64,000 nucleotides of DNA from Pseudoalteromonas nigrifaciens (GCF_002221505.1 NZ_CP011036.1:2294001-2358000); one strand, 5' to 3'; numbered from the stretch's first letter, positions 40,443 to 50,386 are shown. Numbers and translations are program-made. The notes: generated by a model from the letters alone, not told the origin.

Positions 40443-41093
40443 TTAGTACGATATGTCTATATCAATCATTTTATAGCGAATAGCTAAATGAGTCAGCTCT
40501 ACATCGCCACTCACATTTAGTTTTTCAAACATACGATAGCGGTAGCTATTAACTGTTTTAGAGCTTAAATTTAAACGCTCAGCTATACTTTGTGCTTTTT
40601 CACCTTTGGTGATCATTAGCATTATTTGCAGTTCTCGCTCTGACAAACTCTGAAATGGACTTTCATCTGTGCGCCCACTTACCTGTGCTAATGCAATTTG
40701 CTGTGCAATTTCAGGTGCAATATAACGCTGCCCTGCATGCACACAGCGTATAGCACGTACCATTTCATCAGACCCAGCACCTTTAGTTAAAAAGCCATGC
40801 GCGCCAAGCTGCATTACGGTACTAGGATACGGATCTTCACAATTAACAGTAAGCACTATAATTTTTACATCTGGGCAATAACGACAAATCTTTTTCGTCG
40901 CCTCAAGGCCACCAATACCGGGCATATTCATGTCCATAAGTACTATATTGGGTGAGTGTTGACGACAAAATTGCACTGCCTCTTCACCTGTTTTAGCTTC
41001 TCCAACAACTTTAAAGCCTCGTACATCGTCAAGAATCCGCCTGATCCCTGTTCGTACCAACTCATGGTCATCAACTAAAAGTACATTAATCAA
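40443..41093 (-). CDS. uvrY: Response regulator UvrY/GacA
   Basis: A 216-residue NarL/FixJ-type response regulator, partner of the BarA/GacS kinase; it activates the small RNAs of the Csr/Rsm system. The receiver domain has DD (9-10), the phospho-acceptor Asp in IVLMDMNMPG and Lys in FLTKGA. The LuxR-type HTH is LSERELQIMLMITKGEKAQSIAERLNLSSKTVNSYRYRMFEKL. The start codon is a TTG: MINVLLVDD aligns exactly with E. coli UvrY only from there, and GAGG lies eight bases upstream. An overlapping ATG is out of frame and meets a stop after three codons. Confidence 0.96.
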   Translation of the reverse strand: MINVLLVDDHELVRTGIRRILDDVRGFKVVGEAKTGEEAVQFCRQHSPNIVLMDMNMPGIGGLEATKKICRYCPDVKIIVLTVNCEDPYPSTVMQLGAHGFLTKGAGSDEMVRAIRCVHAGQRYIAPEIAQQIALAQVSGRTDESPFQSLSERELQIMLMITKGEKAQSIAERLNLSSKTVNSYRYRMFEKLNVSGDVELTHLAIRYKMIDIDISY

Positions 41094-41241
41094 TGGAACA
41101 TCCTCACTAGCCTAATAAAATGCAATTTAATAATATTAATTTGCCACAGTAACACAGTTAAAATAAAACAATAACCGATATTATTTCATCGTTTAAGGTG
41201 TGTTAATACATGTATATTAACAGATTAACACACCCAGTTTA

Positions 41242-42387
41242 TTATGCTTTTTCGCTAAAGCGATCTACCCACAAAGCAATAACGCCATCACCGGTTACGT
41301 TACACGCAGTACCAAAACTGTCTTGGGCTAAATATAGTGCAATCATTAAAGCTACTGCGCCTTCATTAAAGCCTAGCATAGTTGTTAATAAACCCAGTGC
41401 CGACATTACTGCACCACCTGGTGCACCTGGTGCGGCAATCATTACTACACCTAACATCATAATAAATGGCAACATGCCCATTAATGAAGGTGCTTGCATG
41501 CTTGGTGATAAAAACATGACCGCCATTGCACAGGTTACAATTGTAATTGTAGAGCCCGATAAATGAATTGTCGCACAAAGCGGAACCGTAAAATTGGCTA
41601 CGTCTTCTTTTACGCCATTCGACTTACTTGATTGTAATGATACTGGAATTGTTGCAGCGCTAGACATTGTGCCCAAAGCGGTAAAGTACGCTGGTAGCAT
41701 ATTTTTAATTAATTCGATTGGGTTGCGTTTTAGTAACAAGCCTGTAGATACATATAAAACAGTAAGCCATAACCAGTGCATAACCAGCGCTGCAATAAGT
41801 ACTACGCCAAATGCTTGTAGGGTATCAACAACTGTTCCTGCTACCGTCATTTCGGCAAATACACCTGCAATATAAAATGGTAATGCCGGTATTATCACCT
41901 TAGATAATAAGCCATCAACAATATCACGCCCCTGATCAGACACTGTTTTAAGCGTAGTCAATTCAAGCTGGCTCATGCCAATACCAAATATAAATGCGCT
42001 CATTAATGCAGTCATCACGCCCATTAGTGGCGGAATTTCTAAATCAATAAAACTACCAACTTGTGTCGCTGATTCAGCTTCAAATGTAATACCGCCACTT
42101 AAAAATGGAATTACTGTGCTAACCAGTAAAAAAGCCAGTGTGCCAGCAATAACAGTAGAGCCATAAGCAAAACCAACTGTTTTACCTAATAAGTGCCCTG
42201 ACCCTTTTGGTAGTCCAGCAATACCCGATGCAATAAAAAATAAAATGATCAGCGGTATAGTAAAGGAGATCAATTGTCCAATCAGTTCTTTAACAGTATA
42301 TAAAAGTTCAACGCCTATTAGTGGTAAATAGAGTCCAGCTAAGATACCGGCCACAATACCGGCAATTAATTTTAAGATTAACTTCAT
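41242..42387 (-). CDS. Dicarboxylate/amino-acid:cation symporter (DAACS family)
   Basis: A 381-residue inner-membrane symporter with about eight helices and two hairpins. The hairpin motif is LGTMSSAATIPVSL (family 'SSS' reads MSSAAT), and the late motif is SFGTACNVTGDGVIALWVD, equivalent to NMDGT in GltPh. It is shorter than GltP (about 430) and probably belongs to the SstT/DctA-related branch; substrate not assignable. Monocistronic. Confidence 0.85.
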   Translation of the reverse strand: MKLILKLIAGIVAGILAGLYLPLIGVELLYTVKELIGQLISFTIPLIILFFIASGIAGLPKGSGHLLGKTVGFAYGSTVIAGTLAFLLVSTVIPFLSGGITFEAESATQVGSFIDLEIPPLMGVMTALMSAFIFGIGMSQLELTTLKTVSDQGRDIVDGLLSKVIIPALPFYIAGVFAEMTVAGTVVDTLQAFGVVLIAALVMHWLWLTVLYVSTGLLLKRNPIELIKNMLPAYFTALGTMSSAATIPVSLQSSKSNGVKEDVANFTVPLCATIHLSGSTITIVTCAMAVMFLSPSMQAPSLMGMLPFIMMLGVVMIAAPGAPGGAVMSALGLLTTMLGFNEGAVALMIALYLAQDSFGTACNVTGDGVIALWVDRFSEKA

Positions 42388-43079
42388 TGTGATTGCTTTC
42401 TTGAATTTAGATACTGTGTTTTTATCATGTTTTGCATAGCTTGTATCATAAAACTGTTCAACTGCAGTTCATTTGCACAAATAAGCAACAATACGGTGAG
42501 TATTAAGTCTTTAATAGATTAATTGTTAGAATATAAATAAATATAACACGCCTTTCAAAAGTTTATTTTTCTACTTAATCTGAACTCTGATTAAGAGATT
42601 TACTAACGTATTGAATCATAGTTATATTTAATTTTATTTTCTCTAGCCAGAAGTTTTCAATGAAAACAAGGCGAATTTACGCGTCAATAGCTGGCCTATT
42701 GCAAGTAAATTCAACGCAGTTAGCGCTGAAAATAGCTGCTTGAGATAGATTTATTATCCGGAGCTCAGGTTCCTTAAGTAACACTTGTAATGATCACGAG
42801 GCCAAGTTTTTATTTAATTAGGGTTTATTTATCTTTTAAGCGTCGTTAGCGTCAATTAATGAGCAGTAACCACATTAAGAAGGCCCTACATAGCTCAAAA
42901 ATCAACCACACTGCGGTAAATTCAAGCTCTAGAAATAAACACATCCTCGTTATAAGCCCAATAAATATATGTTATAGCCAAACTTTACTTTAAATTTTTT
43001 AAACTCACAGTAAAGTATGCTTATATAGTTAATAGCAAAACTACTAACATGTTAAGCGGATTGTATCCAAAGGAACATT
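42388..43079. other. Gene-free stretch with palindromic repeat element
   Basis: No gene is supported in these 690 bases. The middle part, about 42640-42780, carries nested palindromes described as a repeat. The right end holds the cysK promoter region with an inverted ACTTTAC/GTAAAGT pair (42982-43016). Confidence 0.6.
42653..42712. repeat. Nested-palindrome intergenic element
   Basis: GTTTTCA-A-TGAAAAC (42653-42667) is followed by a two-step hairpin in which GAATTTAC (42673) pairs with GTAAATTC (42705) and CAATAG pairs with CTATTG around the loop CTGGC. The base composition and hairpins look like a short non-autonomous interspersed element. Its boundaries are unknown. Confidence 0.5.
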
Positions 43080-44048
43080 ATGTCTACTATTTTTGAAGAT
43101 AACTCACTAAGCATTGGTAATACACCGCTGGTAAAACTTAACCGTGTTACCGGTGGCAACGTATACGCAAAAATTGAATCTCGCAACCCAAGCTTTAGTA
43201 TAAAATGTCGTATTGGTGCATCAATGATTTGGGAAGCTGAAAAATCAGGGCAGCTAACGAAAGATAAAGAACTAATTGAGCCTACATCTGGTAATACCGG
43301 TATTGCGCTGGCGTTTGTGGCAGCATCTCGTGGTTATAAACTAACCCTTACCATGCCAAATACTATGAGTTTAGAGCGCCGAAAACTGCTCAAAGCATTA
43401 GGTGCAAACCTAGTACTAACCGATGGCGCAAAAGGTATGAACGGTGCAATTGATAAAGCAAAAGAAATTCAAGCAACCGCTCCCGATAAATATATTTTAT
43501 TACAACAATTCGAAAACCCGGCAAACCCTAAAATTCACTTTGAAACCACCGGCCCTGAAATTTATGATGCCCTTGATGGTAAAGTAGACTTTTTTGTTGC
43601 AGGCGTTGGTACTGGCGGGACTATCACTGGTGTTAGTCGCTACCTTAAAAACGAAAAAGGTCTCAATGTAAAATCGATTGCTGTTGAGCCAACAAATTCA
43701 CCGGTTATTAGCCAAACGCTAGCAGGTGAAGAAATTAAGCCTGGGCCACATAAAATTCAAGGTATTGGTGCTGGCTTTATTCCTGGTAACTTAGATTTAA
43801 GTGTGATTGATGGTGCAGAGCAAGTATCTAACGAAGATGCTATTGCGATGGCACACCTACTAATGAGACAAGAAGGTATATTAGTAGGTATTTCATCTGG
43901 CGCAGCGGTTGTTGCGGCGAAACGTATTGCTGAAAAGCCTGAAAATGCAGATAAAAATATAGTGGTTATTTTACCAAGTGCCACTGAGCGTTATTTATCA
44001 AGCCCCATGTTTGATGAAGAGTTTAGTGAACAAGAGCTCGTACAATAA
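43080..44048 (+). CDS. cysK: Cysteine synthase A (O-acetylserine sulfhydrylase)
   Basis: A 322-residue PLP enzyme converting O-acetylserine and sulfide to cysteine. The PLP lysine lies in [20 protein letters not shown], the substrate loop is [11 protein letters not shown], the phosphate-binding glycine loop is [16 protein letters not shown], and the late SSGAAV motif is present. AAAGGA lies six bases before the ATG. It is followed by a clear terminator and is monocistronic. Confidence 0.96.
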   Translation: MSTIFEDNSLSIGNTPLVKLNRVTGGNVYAKIESRNPSFSIKCRIGASMIWEAEKSGQLTKDKELIEPTSGNTGIALAFVAASRGYKLTLTMPNTMSLERRKLLKALGANLVLTDGAKGMNGAIDKAKEIQATAPDKYILLQQFENPANPKIHFETTGPEIYDALDGKVDFFVAGVGTGGTITGVSRYLKNEKGLNVKSIAVEPTNSPVISQTLAGEEIKPGPHKIQGIGAGFIPGNLDLSVIDGAEQVSNEDAIAMAHLLMRQEGILVGISSGAAVVAAKRIAEKPENADKNIVVILPSATERYLSSPMFDEEFSEQELVQ

Positions 44049-44061
44049 GTATTTTGTTTGA

Positions 44062-44089
44062 AAAAAGGATGCTCTTAGCATCCTTTTTT
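44062..44089 (+). terminator. Terminator of cysK
   Basis: AAAAAGGATGCT-CTT-AGCATCCTTTTT. Confidence 0.9.
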
Positions 44090-44166
44090 ATTACTTATTT
44101 ATTCACCCCCCTTTACATCCGTGCAATAAAGCCACACACTTTGTAAAGAATGAATAAATTATATTG

Positions 44167-44604
44167 ATGATGAAAAAACTAACCTCTTTTTTAAGCTTAA
44201 CTTTTTGCCTATTTATTATTAGCTGCACTGAAGAAGTTGCCCAAGTTAATAGCACGCCGGGCGATGCTGCAACGGCTTATTTTGACGCGCTTTATAATCA
44301 AAAAAATCTGCATAAAGCCAGCACTATGGCAACCCCAAACCTTGCCCGCATTATGAAATCATACGGTACTGCTAAGCAATTTTCTCGCACCTTATTAAAC
44401 ATGCAATATGATCAAGTGGTTATAGAAGTTGATATGTCTAATATGAGCTTACGGGAGCAATATGGCGACTCGGCTAAAATTAATCTTATATTCACCGGCA
44501 CTCTAAATGGTAAAAAAATTGATGATATGCGCAGCGTTAAAATGCGTCATAAAAAAGGCCTATGGTATATAGATAAAATAGTGACCGATCCTTACGCTCG
44601 TTAA
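44167..44604 (+). CDS. Small lipoprotein with NTF2-like/DUF4878-like body
   Basis: A ~145-residue lipoprotein. The signal peptide MMKKLTSFLSLTFCLFIISC ends in a lipobox-like IISC. The body (TPGDAATAYFDALYNQKNLHKASTMATPNLARIM ... KINLIFTGTLNGKKI ... LWYIDKIV) has the pattern of small cystatin/NTF2-like DUF4878 domains, which I infer from layout only. The ATG pair at 44167/44170 is preferred to the TTG at 44164. It faces fadE across a shared terminator. Confidence 0.65.
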   Translation: MMKKLTSFLSLTFCLFIISCTEEVAQVNSTPGDAATAYFDALYNQKNLHKASTMATPNLARIMKSYGTAKQFSRTLLNMQYDQVVIEVDMSNMSLREQYGDSAKINLIFTGTLNGKKIDDMRSVKMRHKKGLWYIDKIVTDPYAR

Positions 44605-44622
44605 CTTAAATGAATTAAACGC

Positions 44623-44652
44623 AAAAAGGCCTTACATTTGTAAGGCCTTTTC
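44623..44652. terminator. Bidirectional terminator between convergent genes
   Basis: AAAAAGGCCTTACA-TT-TGTAAGGCCTTTT. Confidence 0.9.
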
Positions 44653-44679
44653 GTTTTAGTTATTACTTAAAGCACTGCG

Positions 44680-46956
44680 TTATAGCTCACCAGGTTGAAA
44701 GTTATCAACTGCTATGGCTTGCTTTCTTAATTTATTAGCATGATGCATTGCATCGGCATCGGTTTGCTTTAATAAATCGTTTTCAAGCGCATAATTAATC
44801 GCCCCCTCAATATCAAGCGTAGCGGGTACCTTCCCTTTACGCTGCCATTGTTTTAGATCTTTAAATTGTGTTTGCATATCATGCATTGCTAAAAATGCAC
44901 TTTCCATTACACCCGTACCCGCGTTTTCATCCACATAACATAAATGCGTTAATCGGTTTCTAAACACACCTGGTTGAGTCATATGTTTACAAATACTTTG
45001 TGCAATGGCATCACTTGGTTTGTGATAATGATTACCGAGTGGGAATACAATACGTTTGAGCACAAAGTTAACCACCGGGTTTGAGAAATTTTTAAAGAAA
45101 CCATCAAATGCTTGGCCAATTTCATACAATGACGTTTCTATTGCGTATTTAACAAAGGGTAAGTCGGCTTGTTGGCGCCCTTCGTCTTCAAAACGTTTTA
45201 GTACGGTTGACGCTAAGTACAAATGGCTTAATACATCACCTAAACGTGCCGATATCATTTCTTTACGTTTAAGTTCTCCGCCTAACATGAGCATGGCTAC
45301 ATCTGTACATATGGCAAGGCCACGGCTCATTCTTGTCAGTTGCTTATAGTAAACTGCTGTTTCGCCACTTACCGGTGCTTTAGCAAAACAACTACGCGTT
45401 AAACCATGCACAAGTGCCATGCTGGCGTTGCACGCGGCAAACATAATATGGTCCATTAATAAACCATCAAATTGCTCTAATGCAGCGTCATCATCTTCCA
45501 TCGCTGCCGCTTCCATTTCTTTTAATACAAACGGATGACAACGTGTGGCACCTTGGCCAAATATCATTAAATTACGCGTTAAAATATTAGCGCCTTCTAC
45601 CGTAATCGATACCGGGATCCCCATATAGCCATGCGCTAAATAGTTATTTGGACCAACCTGAATGCCTTTACCTGAATGAATATCCATCGCATCGTTCATT
45701 ACTGTACGACCCATTTCAGTCATATGGTATTTAGCAATAGCGGTAACAACTGAAGGGCTGAGTTTTAAATCAATTGCACCTGCCGTCATTAAACGACACG
45801 ACTCAAGCGCATAGGTTAAACTACCAATACGTGCAAGTGCCTCTTGTACACCTTCAAATTGACCAATAGACACACCAAACTGTTGGCGCACCATGGCGTA
45901 AGCTGAGGTCATTTTAGCGGCTAAATGCCCTGTTGCTGTACTTAATGCTGGCAATGAAATGCCACGCCCTGCACTTAAACACTCAACCAACATGCGCCAA
46001 CCACGTCCAGCGCCTTGCTGCCCGCCTATAATCCAATCCAGTGGAATAAACACATCTTCACCGTACGTTGTGCCATTCATAAACGCCATATTTAGTGGGT
46101 AATGGCGCTCGCCAGTTTCAACTCCAGGGTGATCAGTAGGGATAAGCGCACAGGTAATTCCCAGCTCTTTTTCTCCACCTAATAAACCGTCAGGGTCATA
46201 CATTTTAAAGGCAAGCCCTAAAACCGTTGCCACAGGCGCAAGCGTAATATAACGTTTTGACCAATTTAAACGCAGGCCTAAAACCTCTTCGCCATTATGA
46301 TCCCCCATACACACCACGCCTGAGTCAGGAATGCTTCCTGCATCAGATCCGGCTTCTGGACCTGTTAGTGCAAAACAAGGTACATCTTCACCAGTCGCCA
46401 ACGTAGGCAACCAGCGGTTTTGTTGCTCTGTAGTACCGTAATGTAGCAGTAATTCACCTGGGCCTAAGCTATTAGGTACCATTACGGTAACAGCTGCTGT
46501 TAAGCTTTTTGTGGCAATTTTTGACACTATAGTAGAGTTTGCAATCGCAGAAAATTCACGCCCACCAAATTTTTCAGGAATTATTAATGCAAAAAAACCT
46601 TCCGATTTTAAGTAATCCCAAACATCTTTTGGTAAGTCTTTATCTTTTTGCACAATTTGATAATCGTCAAGCATAGCCAATAAAGTCTCTACTTGATTAT
46701 CCATAAAGGCGTTTTCTTTATCACTTAGCTCAGGCTTAGGAAAGCGGTGCAGCTTTTGCCAGTCTGGGTTACCACTAAATAACTCACCATCCCACCAAAC
46801 ATCACCAGCTTCCATTGCCTCGCGCTCGGTTTGTGATAACGGCGGTAATACTTTTTTAAACATTTTAAAGGTAGGTCGACTGATTAAATTGAGGCGAATA
46901 TTTTTAACTGCAAATATAACCACCACCACGACCAGCAATATAATAAAAAATGTCAT
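44680..46956 (-). CDS. fadE: Acyl-CoA dehydrogenase FadE
   Basis: A 758-residue FAD enzyme for the first step of fatty-acid beta-oxidation. It starts with a membrane helix (FFIILLVVVVVIFAVKNI), as in E. coli FadE. Acyl-CoA dehydrogenase signatures follow: ALTGPEAGSDAGSIPD and the core of MAKYHMTEMGRTVMNDAMDIHSGKGI. The C-terminal DUF1974 domain covers roughly the last 290 residues. The open frame extends to 47028, but AAGGA eight bases before the ATG at 46956 fixes that as the likely start. Confidence 0.95.
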   Translation of the reverse strand: MTFFIILLVVVVVIFAVKNIRLNLISRPTFKMFKKVLPPLSQTEREAMEAGDVWWDGELFSGNPDWQKLHRFPKPELSDKENAFMDNQVETLLAMLDDYQIVQKDKDLPKDVWDYLKSEGFFALIIPEKFGGREFSAIANSTIVSKIATKSLTAAVTVMVPNSLGPGELLLHYGTTEQQNRWLPTLATGEDVPCFALTGPEAGSDAGSIPDSGVVCMGDHNGEEVLGLRLNWSKRYITLAPVATVLGLAFKMYDPDGLLGGEKELGITCALIPTDHPGVETGERHYPLNMAFMNGTTYGEDVFIPLDWIIGGQQGAGRGWRMLVECLSAGRGISLPALSTATGHLAAKMTSAYAMVRQQFGVSIGQFEGVQEALARIGSLTYALESCRLMTAGAIDLKLSPSVVTAIAKYHMTEMGRTVMNDAMDIHSGKGIQVGPNNYLAHGYMGIPVSITVEGANILTRNLMIFGQGATRCHPFVLKEMEAAAMEDDDAALEQFDGLLMDHIMFAACNASMALVHGLTRSCFAKAPVSGETAVYYKQLTRMSRGLAICTDVAMLMLGGELKRKEMISARLGDVLSHLYLASTVLKRFEDEGRQQADLPFVKYAIETSLYEIGQAFDGFFKNFSNPVVNFVLKRIVFPLGNHYHKPSDAIAQSICKHMTQPGVFRNRLTHLCYVDENAGTGVMESAFLAMHDMQTQFKDLKQWQRKGKVPATLDIEGAINYALENDLLKQTDADAMHHANKLRKQAIAVDNFQPGEL

Positions 46957-47134
46957 GTGCATATTCCTTGATACATTGAATGAAAATAGTGGTTTAATTA
47001 TGACCGTTCTCAAGTTAAATACAATCATTCTTCAGTCGTAAGTTATGCTTAGTTTATTTAAAAATCACCTCTTTTAACTTTCTGCATAGCTTTAGTTATT
47101 ATTTTTAACTCAATTACTTACTTTAAAAATACAA

Positions 47135-47162
47135 AAACCCCGCTTAGTATTAAGCGGGGTTT
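47135..47162 (-). terminator. Terminator of the barrel-protein gene
   Basis: AAACCCCGCTTA pairs with TAAGCGGGGTTT, with a T-run following on the minus strand. Confidence 0.85.
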
Positions 47163-47198
47163 GTTTTTACTCTTAAGTAAATTAACTATAAGCCTTAA

Positions 47199-48002
47199 TT
47201 AAAACTGAAAACGCATGTTAGCAAAGTAAGCATCGTTGCCTGAATCATCAGCATTGTTACCGTAACCAACTTTAATACCTACATTTTCATTAATGAAATG
47301 CTGAGCACCAAAGCTGTAAGCATCTTGCTTGTTGTAGTTAGCAAATACAGATGTTGCTTTTGAGAAGTAGTAGTTAGTTTCTGCTACCCATTGGTTTTCT
47401 TTATCATCAATGCTCTCGTACTTACCTTCAAACGTTAAGAAGTTACCTTGCTGCAAGTCAATAAAGTATTTAGCTGCTACTGCACGGTAATCAAAGTCGT
47501 CATCAGCGGTTACTGTTACACCAATGTAGTCAGTGCTGTTTAGCATGTGGTTGTAAGCTAAATCAAATAACGCAAAATCTTCACCGTTTTTGTTTTCAAC
47601 TAAAGTTACTTTAGCCAGTAAGTTTGGGTTAAAAAAGAAACCACCTGAAAGCGTGTAAAACTCATTGTGCGAACCAGTATCAAGGTTACTGTAAGATGCA
47701 CCTACCACAAAGTTGTTAATAAAGTATTCGCCACCAACTGAAGTTACGTCACTAGAGTCGTCGTCAGCGTAGCTGCCATATACATTACTTTGTTTATTTA
47801 TGTATTCAAACTGATCGTACGGGCCTAATGTTTTTTTAGGCGATAAATAGTAAATAGAATCCACCGCAACGGTATTGTTATTGCTGCTAGTTTCATGCTT
47901 AAAGCCTAGGTTACTAATTGACTGATAGCTATCTGCTGCCATTGCAGTGGTTGCAGCGCTAGATAATAAAATACTTGAGATAATAACTGCTAACTTTTTC
48001 AT
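47199..48002 (-). CDS. Putative outer-membrane beta-barrel (porin-like) protein
   Basis: A 267-residue exported protein with signal MKKLAVIISSILLSSAATTAMAA. The mature part alternates hydrophobic and polar residues in about ten to twelve short strands, rich in Asp, Asn and aromatic residues, and ends in ...ANMRFQF, the C-terminal Phe that outer-membrane barrels carry for BAM recognition. It belongs to a putative-porin type found in Alteromonadales; the substrate is unknown. Codon use (few rare codons) suggests good expression. Monocistronic. Confidence 0.75.
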   Translation of the reverse strand: MKKLAVIISSILLSSAATTAMAADSYQSISNLGFKHETSSNNNTVAVDSIYYLSPKKTLGPYDQFEYINKQSNVYGSYADDDSSDVTSVGGEYFINNFVVGASYSNLDTGSHNEFYTLSGGFFFNPNLLAKVTLVENKNGEDFALFDLAYNHMLNSTDYIGVTVTADDDFDYRAVAAKYFIDLQQGNFLTFEGKYESIDDKENQWVAETNYYFSKATSVFANYNKQDAYSFGAQHFINENVGIKVGYGNNADDSGNDAYFANMRFQF

Positions 48003-48202
48003 TATGATAAATCCCTATTTATATGACTTTTTTATGTCTTAGCTGGGTAGCTGAGATCGAGGGACATGCTAACGCTGTGAAACTGAATGAAAACTTAACT
48101 AAGCACTTGTATTCATTAAGTTAATTGTAATGAAGTGTAGGTATGTGTAAGATTAAAGTAATTGCAACACCATGCTAACAACTACTTTAACTAAACTAAG
48201 TA

Positions 48203-48577
48203 TTACAGTGCATATTGGCTAATAATACGATAAACATCATTAATATTATCGCCAGACTTAAAGTCTTTACTAATAGGTGTAGAGTCTGAGCCAACCCATA
48301 TTTTCAGCTCGGCATCTAGATCAAAATGCCCTGCGCTTTCTTTACTAAACTTTGTTATTTTTGAATAAGCTATACTGATCATCTCCATTTTAGAACCAGT
48401 AACACCTTGTTTATCTATCAAGATCAATCGCTTGTTAGTAAAAATAAACATATCTCGTATTACTTTATAAGCCTTTTCAACCTGTTCGCCTTCTATTAAG
48501 GTATTTAATAATACTTTTTCTAAGTCGGCATCATCTACTTCGCTAGCGTTACCCATTAACCCACTGAATAATCCCAT
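48203..48577 (-). CDS. Bacterial PH-domain protein (bPH_1 type)
   Basis: A 124-residue soluble protein. Its core (LLNTLIEGEQVEKAYKVIRDMFIFTNKRLILIDKQGVTGSKMEMISIAYSKITKFSKESAG) is the bacterial pleckstrin-homology type, with the FTNKRLILID signature of PF08000. Its stop-start junction with the ABC ATPase is TAATG, so it is translated from the transporter message. Function is unknown. Confidence 0.85.
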   Translation of the reverse strand: MGLFSGLMGNASEVDDADLEKVLLNTLIEGEQVEKAYKVIRDMFIFTNKRLILIDKQGVTGSKMEMISIAYSKITKFSKESAGHFDLDAELKIWVGSDSTPISKDFKSGDNINDVYRIISQYAL

Positions 48578-49485
48578 TATAATTTCTCCTGTTTAAAAAT
48601 TTGATTCTCTAGGGTGTGTCCGTTCACAAGCTGCCTATATTGCCAGTTATGCTGATGGCAAAAGTTAAGCAATGCAATATCAAGCGGTTCACCTGTAGGC
48701 TGGTACTCAATTACAAACTCTTTATGTTGGCTCATATATACACGGCTTATACCTGCTATCGATTGCAACTGCTGCTCTACATTTTGATAATTTTCATTAA
48801 GCATTAGGGTATAAAAATGTGTATCTGACTTGTTTTCTTTGGTTTGATGCTCGCTTAAAACGCCTTTATCTAAATGCAATACTTGCGAGCAAAGTCGCTC
48901 CAGCTCAGTTAAATCGTGCGAGCTTAAAATAAAAGTAGCCTGCTCACTTAAATCAGAAACCAGCTCGCGTACTTCTCTGGCATGAATAGGATCAAGCCCC
49001 GCAGTGGCTTCATCAAGCATCACTATTTGCGGCTCACCAATAAGCGCCTGTGCTATGGTTACACGTTTACGCATACCGTGTGATAAGTCCCCTGCACGCT
49101 GCTTTGCAATCTCTTTTAGACCAACCAAGTCAAGTACACGTAGCGCCTCAGTTTGGCTTTGCTTAGCGCCCATACCCTGTAGTTTTGCATAAAAGGCAAG
49201 TTGCTTGTCTATATTAAAACGAGGGTCAAGCTGCGCGTCTTGCGGTAATGCACTTACTTTATTAAATAAAGCTGCGCTGCCAGGCTTATGCCCTAATATT
49301 TCAAGACTGCCTTTACTGGGCGCTATATAGCCGCATAACAAACTAAATAAGGTGGTTTTACCCGCGCCATTTGGCCCAACAAGCGCCACTGGCGCACCTT
49401 TATTTATTTCAAAGTTCACATTATTAAGCGCAAGTTTTGCGCCATACGATTTACTCAAACCGCTGCCTGTAATTAATGCTCTCAT
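48577..49485 (-). CDS. ABC transporter ATP-binding protein
   Basis: A 302-residue ATPase with Walker A GPNGAGKTT, signature LSHGMRKRVTIAQAL, Walker B IVMLDEATAGLDP and the switch His in SSHDLTELE. The extra C-terminal domain (HFYTLMLNENYQNVEQQLQSIAGI) is usual in ABC-2-type exporters such as NosF or CcmA-like ATPases. It overlaps the permease by 4 bases (ATGA) and the PH gene by one. Confidence 0.93.
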   Translation of the reverse strand: MRALITGSGLSKSYGAKLALNNVNFEINKGAPVALVGPNGAGKTTLFSLLCGYIAPSKGSLEILGHKPGSAALFNKVSALPQDAQLDPRFNIDKQLAFYAKLQGMGAKQSQTEALRVLDLVGLKEIAKQRAGDLSHGMRKRVTIAQALIGEPQIVMLDEATAGLDPIHAREVRELVSDLSEQATFILSSHDLTELERLCSQVLHLDKGVLSEHQTKENKSDTHFYTLMLNENYQNVEQQLQSIAGISRVYMSQHKEFVIEYQPTGEPLDIALLNFCHQHNWQYRQLVNGHTLENQIFKQEKL

Positions 49486-50309
49486 AGTGAGCTCCTTGCA
49501 AAAACACGCTGAGCAACGCTTAGTAATACCGCTGTTTGGATCAGTGGAATAGCCACCGCGCTTAGTAATGGTAAATTTTGTCCAGCTAATAGCTCTATTT
49601 GTACACCCGGAAATAAATAATCAAGCATACCTAATGCGGGGATTTGCCACTGCAAAATACCAACAACAATACCGCCTGCAGTAAAATATAAAATTGCCAA
49701 CACTATAGATAAACGCGATGAGCGAGCAAAGGTATTTATCAACGTCATAAGAGCTACAAATGGGCACAGAGTAACCACTAATATTAAAAATATAGAAAGT
49801 GCGCGGGCAAAGCCACCAGCAAGTAAACTAGGATCTCTAAACCCCAGCACAGCGAGCGTAGCCACCAGGGTAATACCTACCAAGCATGCTAATACCGCTA
49901 ATTGCCCTAAAAAACGGCCAAAGAGTATTTCAAAACGTGTTGAACGCAGCGATAAAAAACGAAGTGTGCCACGCTCTCTATCGCCTACCGTTTGGTCGCT
50001 GCAAATAAACACACTAAATATCGGAAAGCTATACAAAGCAATCAGCCAATACATAGCAAATTCGGCCTCAGGCCAATCAAGTAATTTACTTAAACCTATG
50101 GAGCCAGATATGTCACGGGCAATTTGTTCAAAATCGGGCGCACTTACAATGCCTACCGCTTGCCCTATCGGGTAGCGCAGTATTATTAGCCACACCAATG
50201 CAAAGGCAGCTAATGCAATGAGCCCACGTTTAGTTAAAAACATACGTACGAGCTCAAAGCCTGCTATTTGCGTTAGTCGCCCTATGTTTATCGGTAATGG
50301 TGTTGCCAT
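49482..50309 (-). CDS. ABC-2 type permease
   Basis: A 275-residue inner-membrane permease with six hydrophobic segments and the NosY-like motif DQTVGDRERGTLRFLSLRSTRFEILFGRFLGQ (re-entrant ERG.L.FL.LR.TR). First gene of the permease-ATPase-PH operon. Substrate unknown; no copper or nitrous-oxide reductase genes are nearby, so a Nos role is not supported. Confidence 0.85.
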   Translation of the reverse strand: MATPLPINIGRLTQIAGFELVRMFLTKRGLIALAAFALVWLIILRYPIGQAVGIVSAPDFEQIARDISGSIGLSKLLDWPEAEFAMYWLIALYSFPIFSVFICSDQTVGDRERGTLRFLSLRSTRFEILFGRFLGQLAVLACLVGITLVATLAVLGFRDPSLLAGGFARALSIFLILVVTLCPFVALMTLINTFARSSRLSIVLAILYFTAGGIVVGILQWQIPALGMLDYLFPGVQIELLAGQNLPLLSAVAIPLIQTAVLLSVAQRVFARSSL

Positions 50310-50386
50310 TGACTATCCTTAATGACTTTTTGTTTTCAGTATATTTATCCACACTAAGTGTAAATACCTTGAATTACCAGCAAAAA

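Noticed and set aside
48577..50309. Nos-type (NosF/NosY) copper system
   Set aside because: The ATPase and permease resemble that branch, but there is no nosZ, nosD or nosL nearby.
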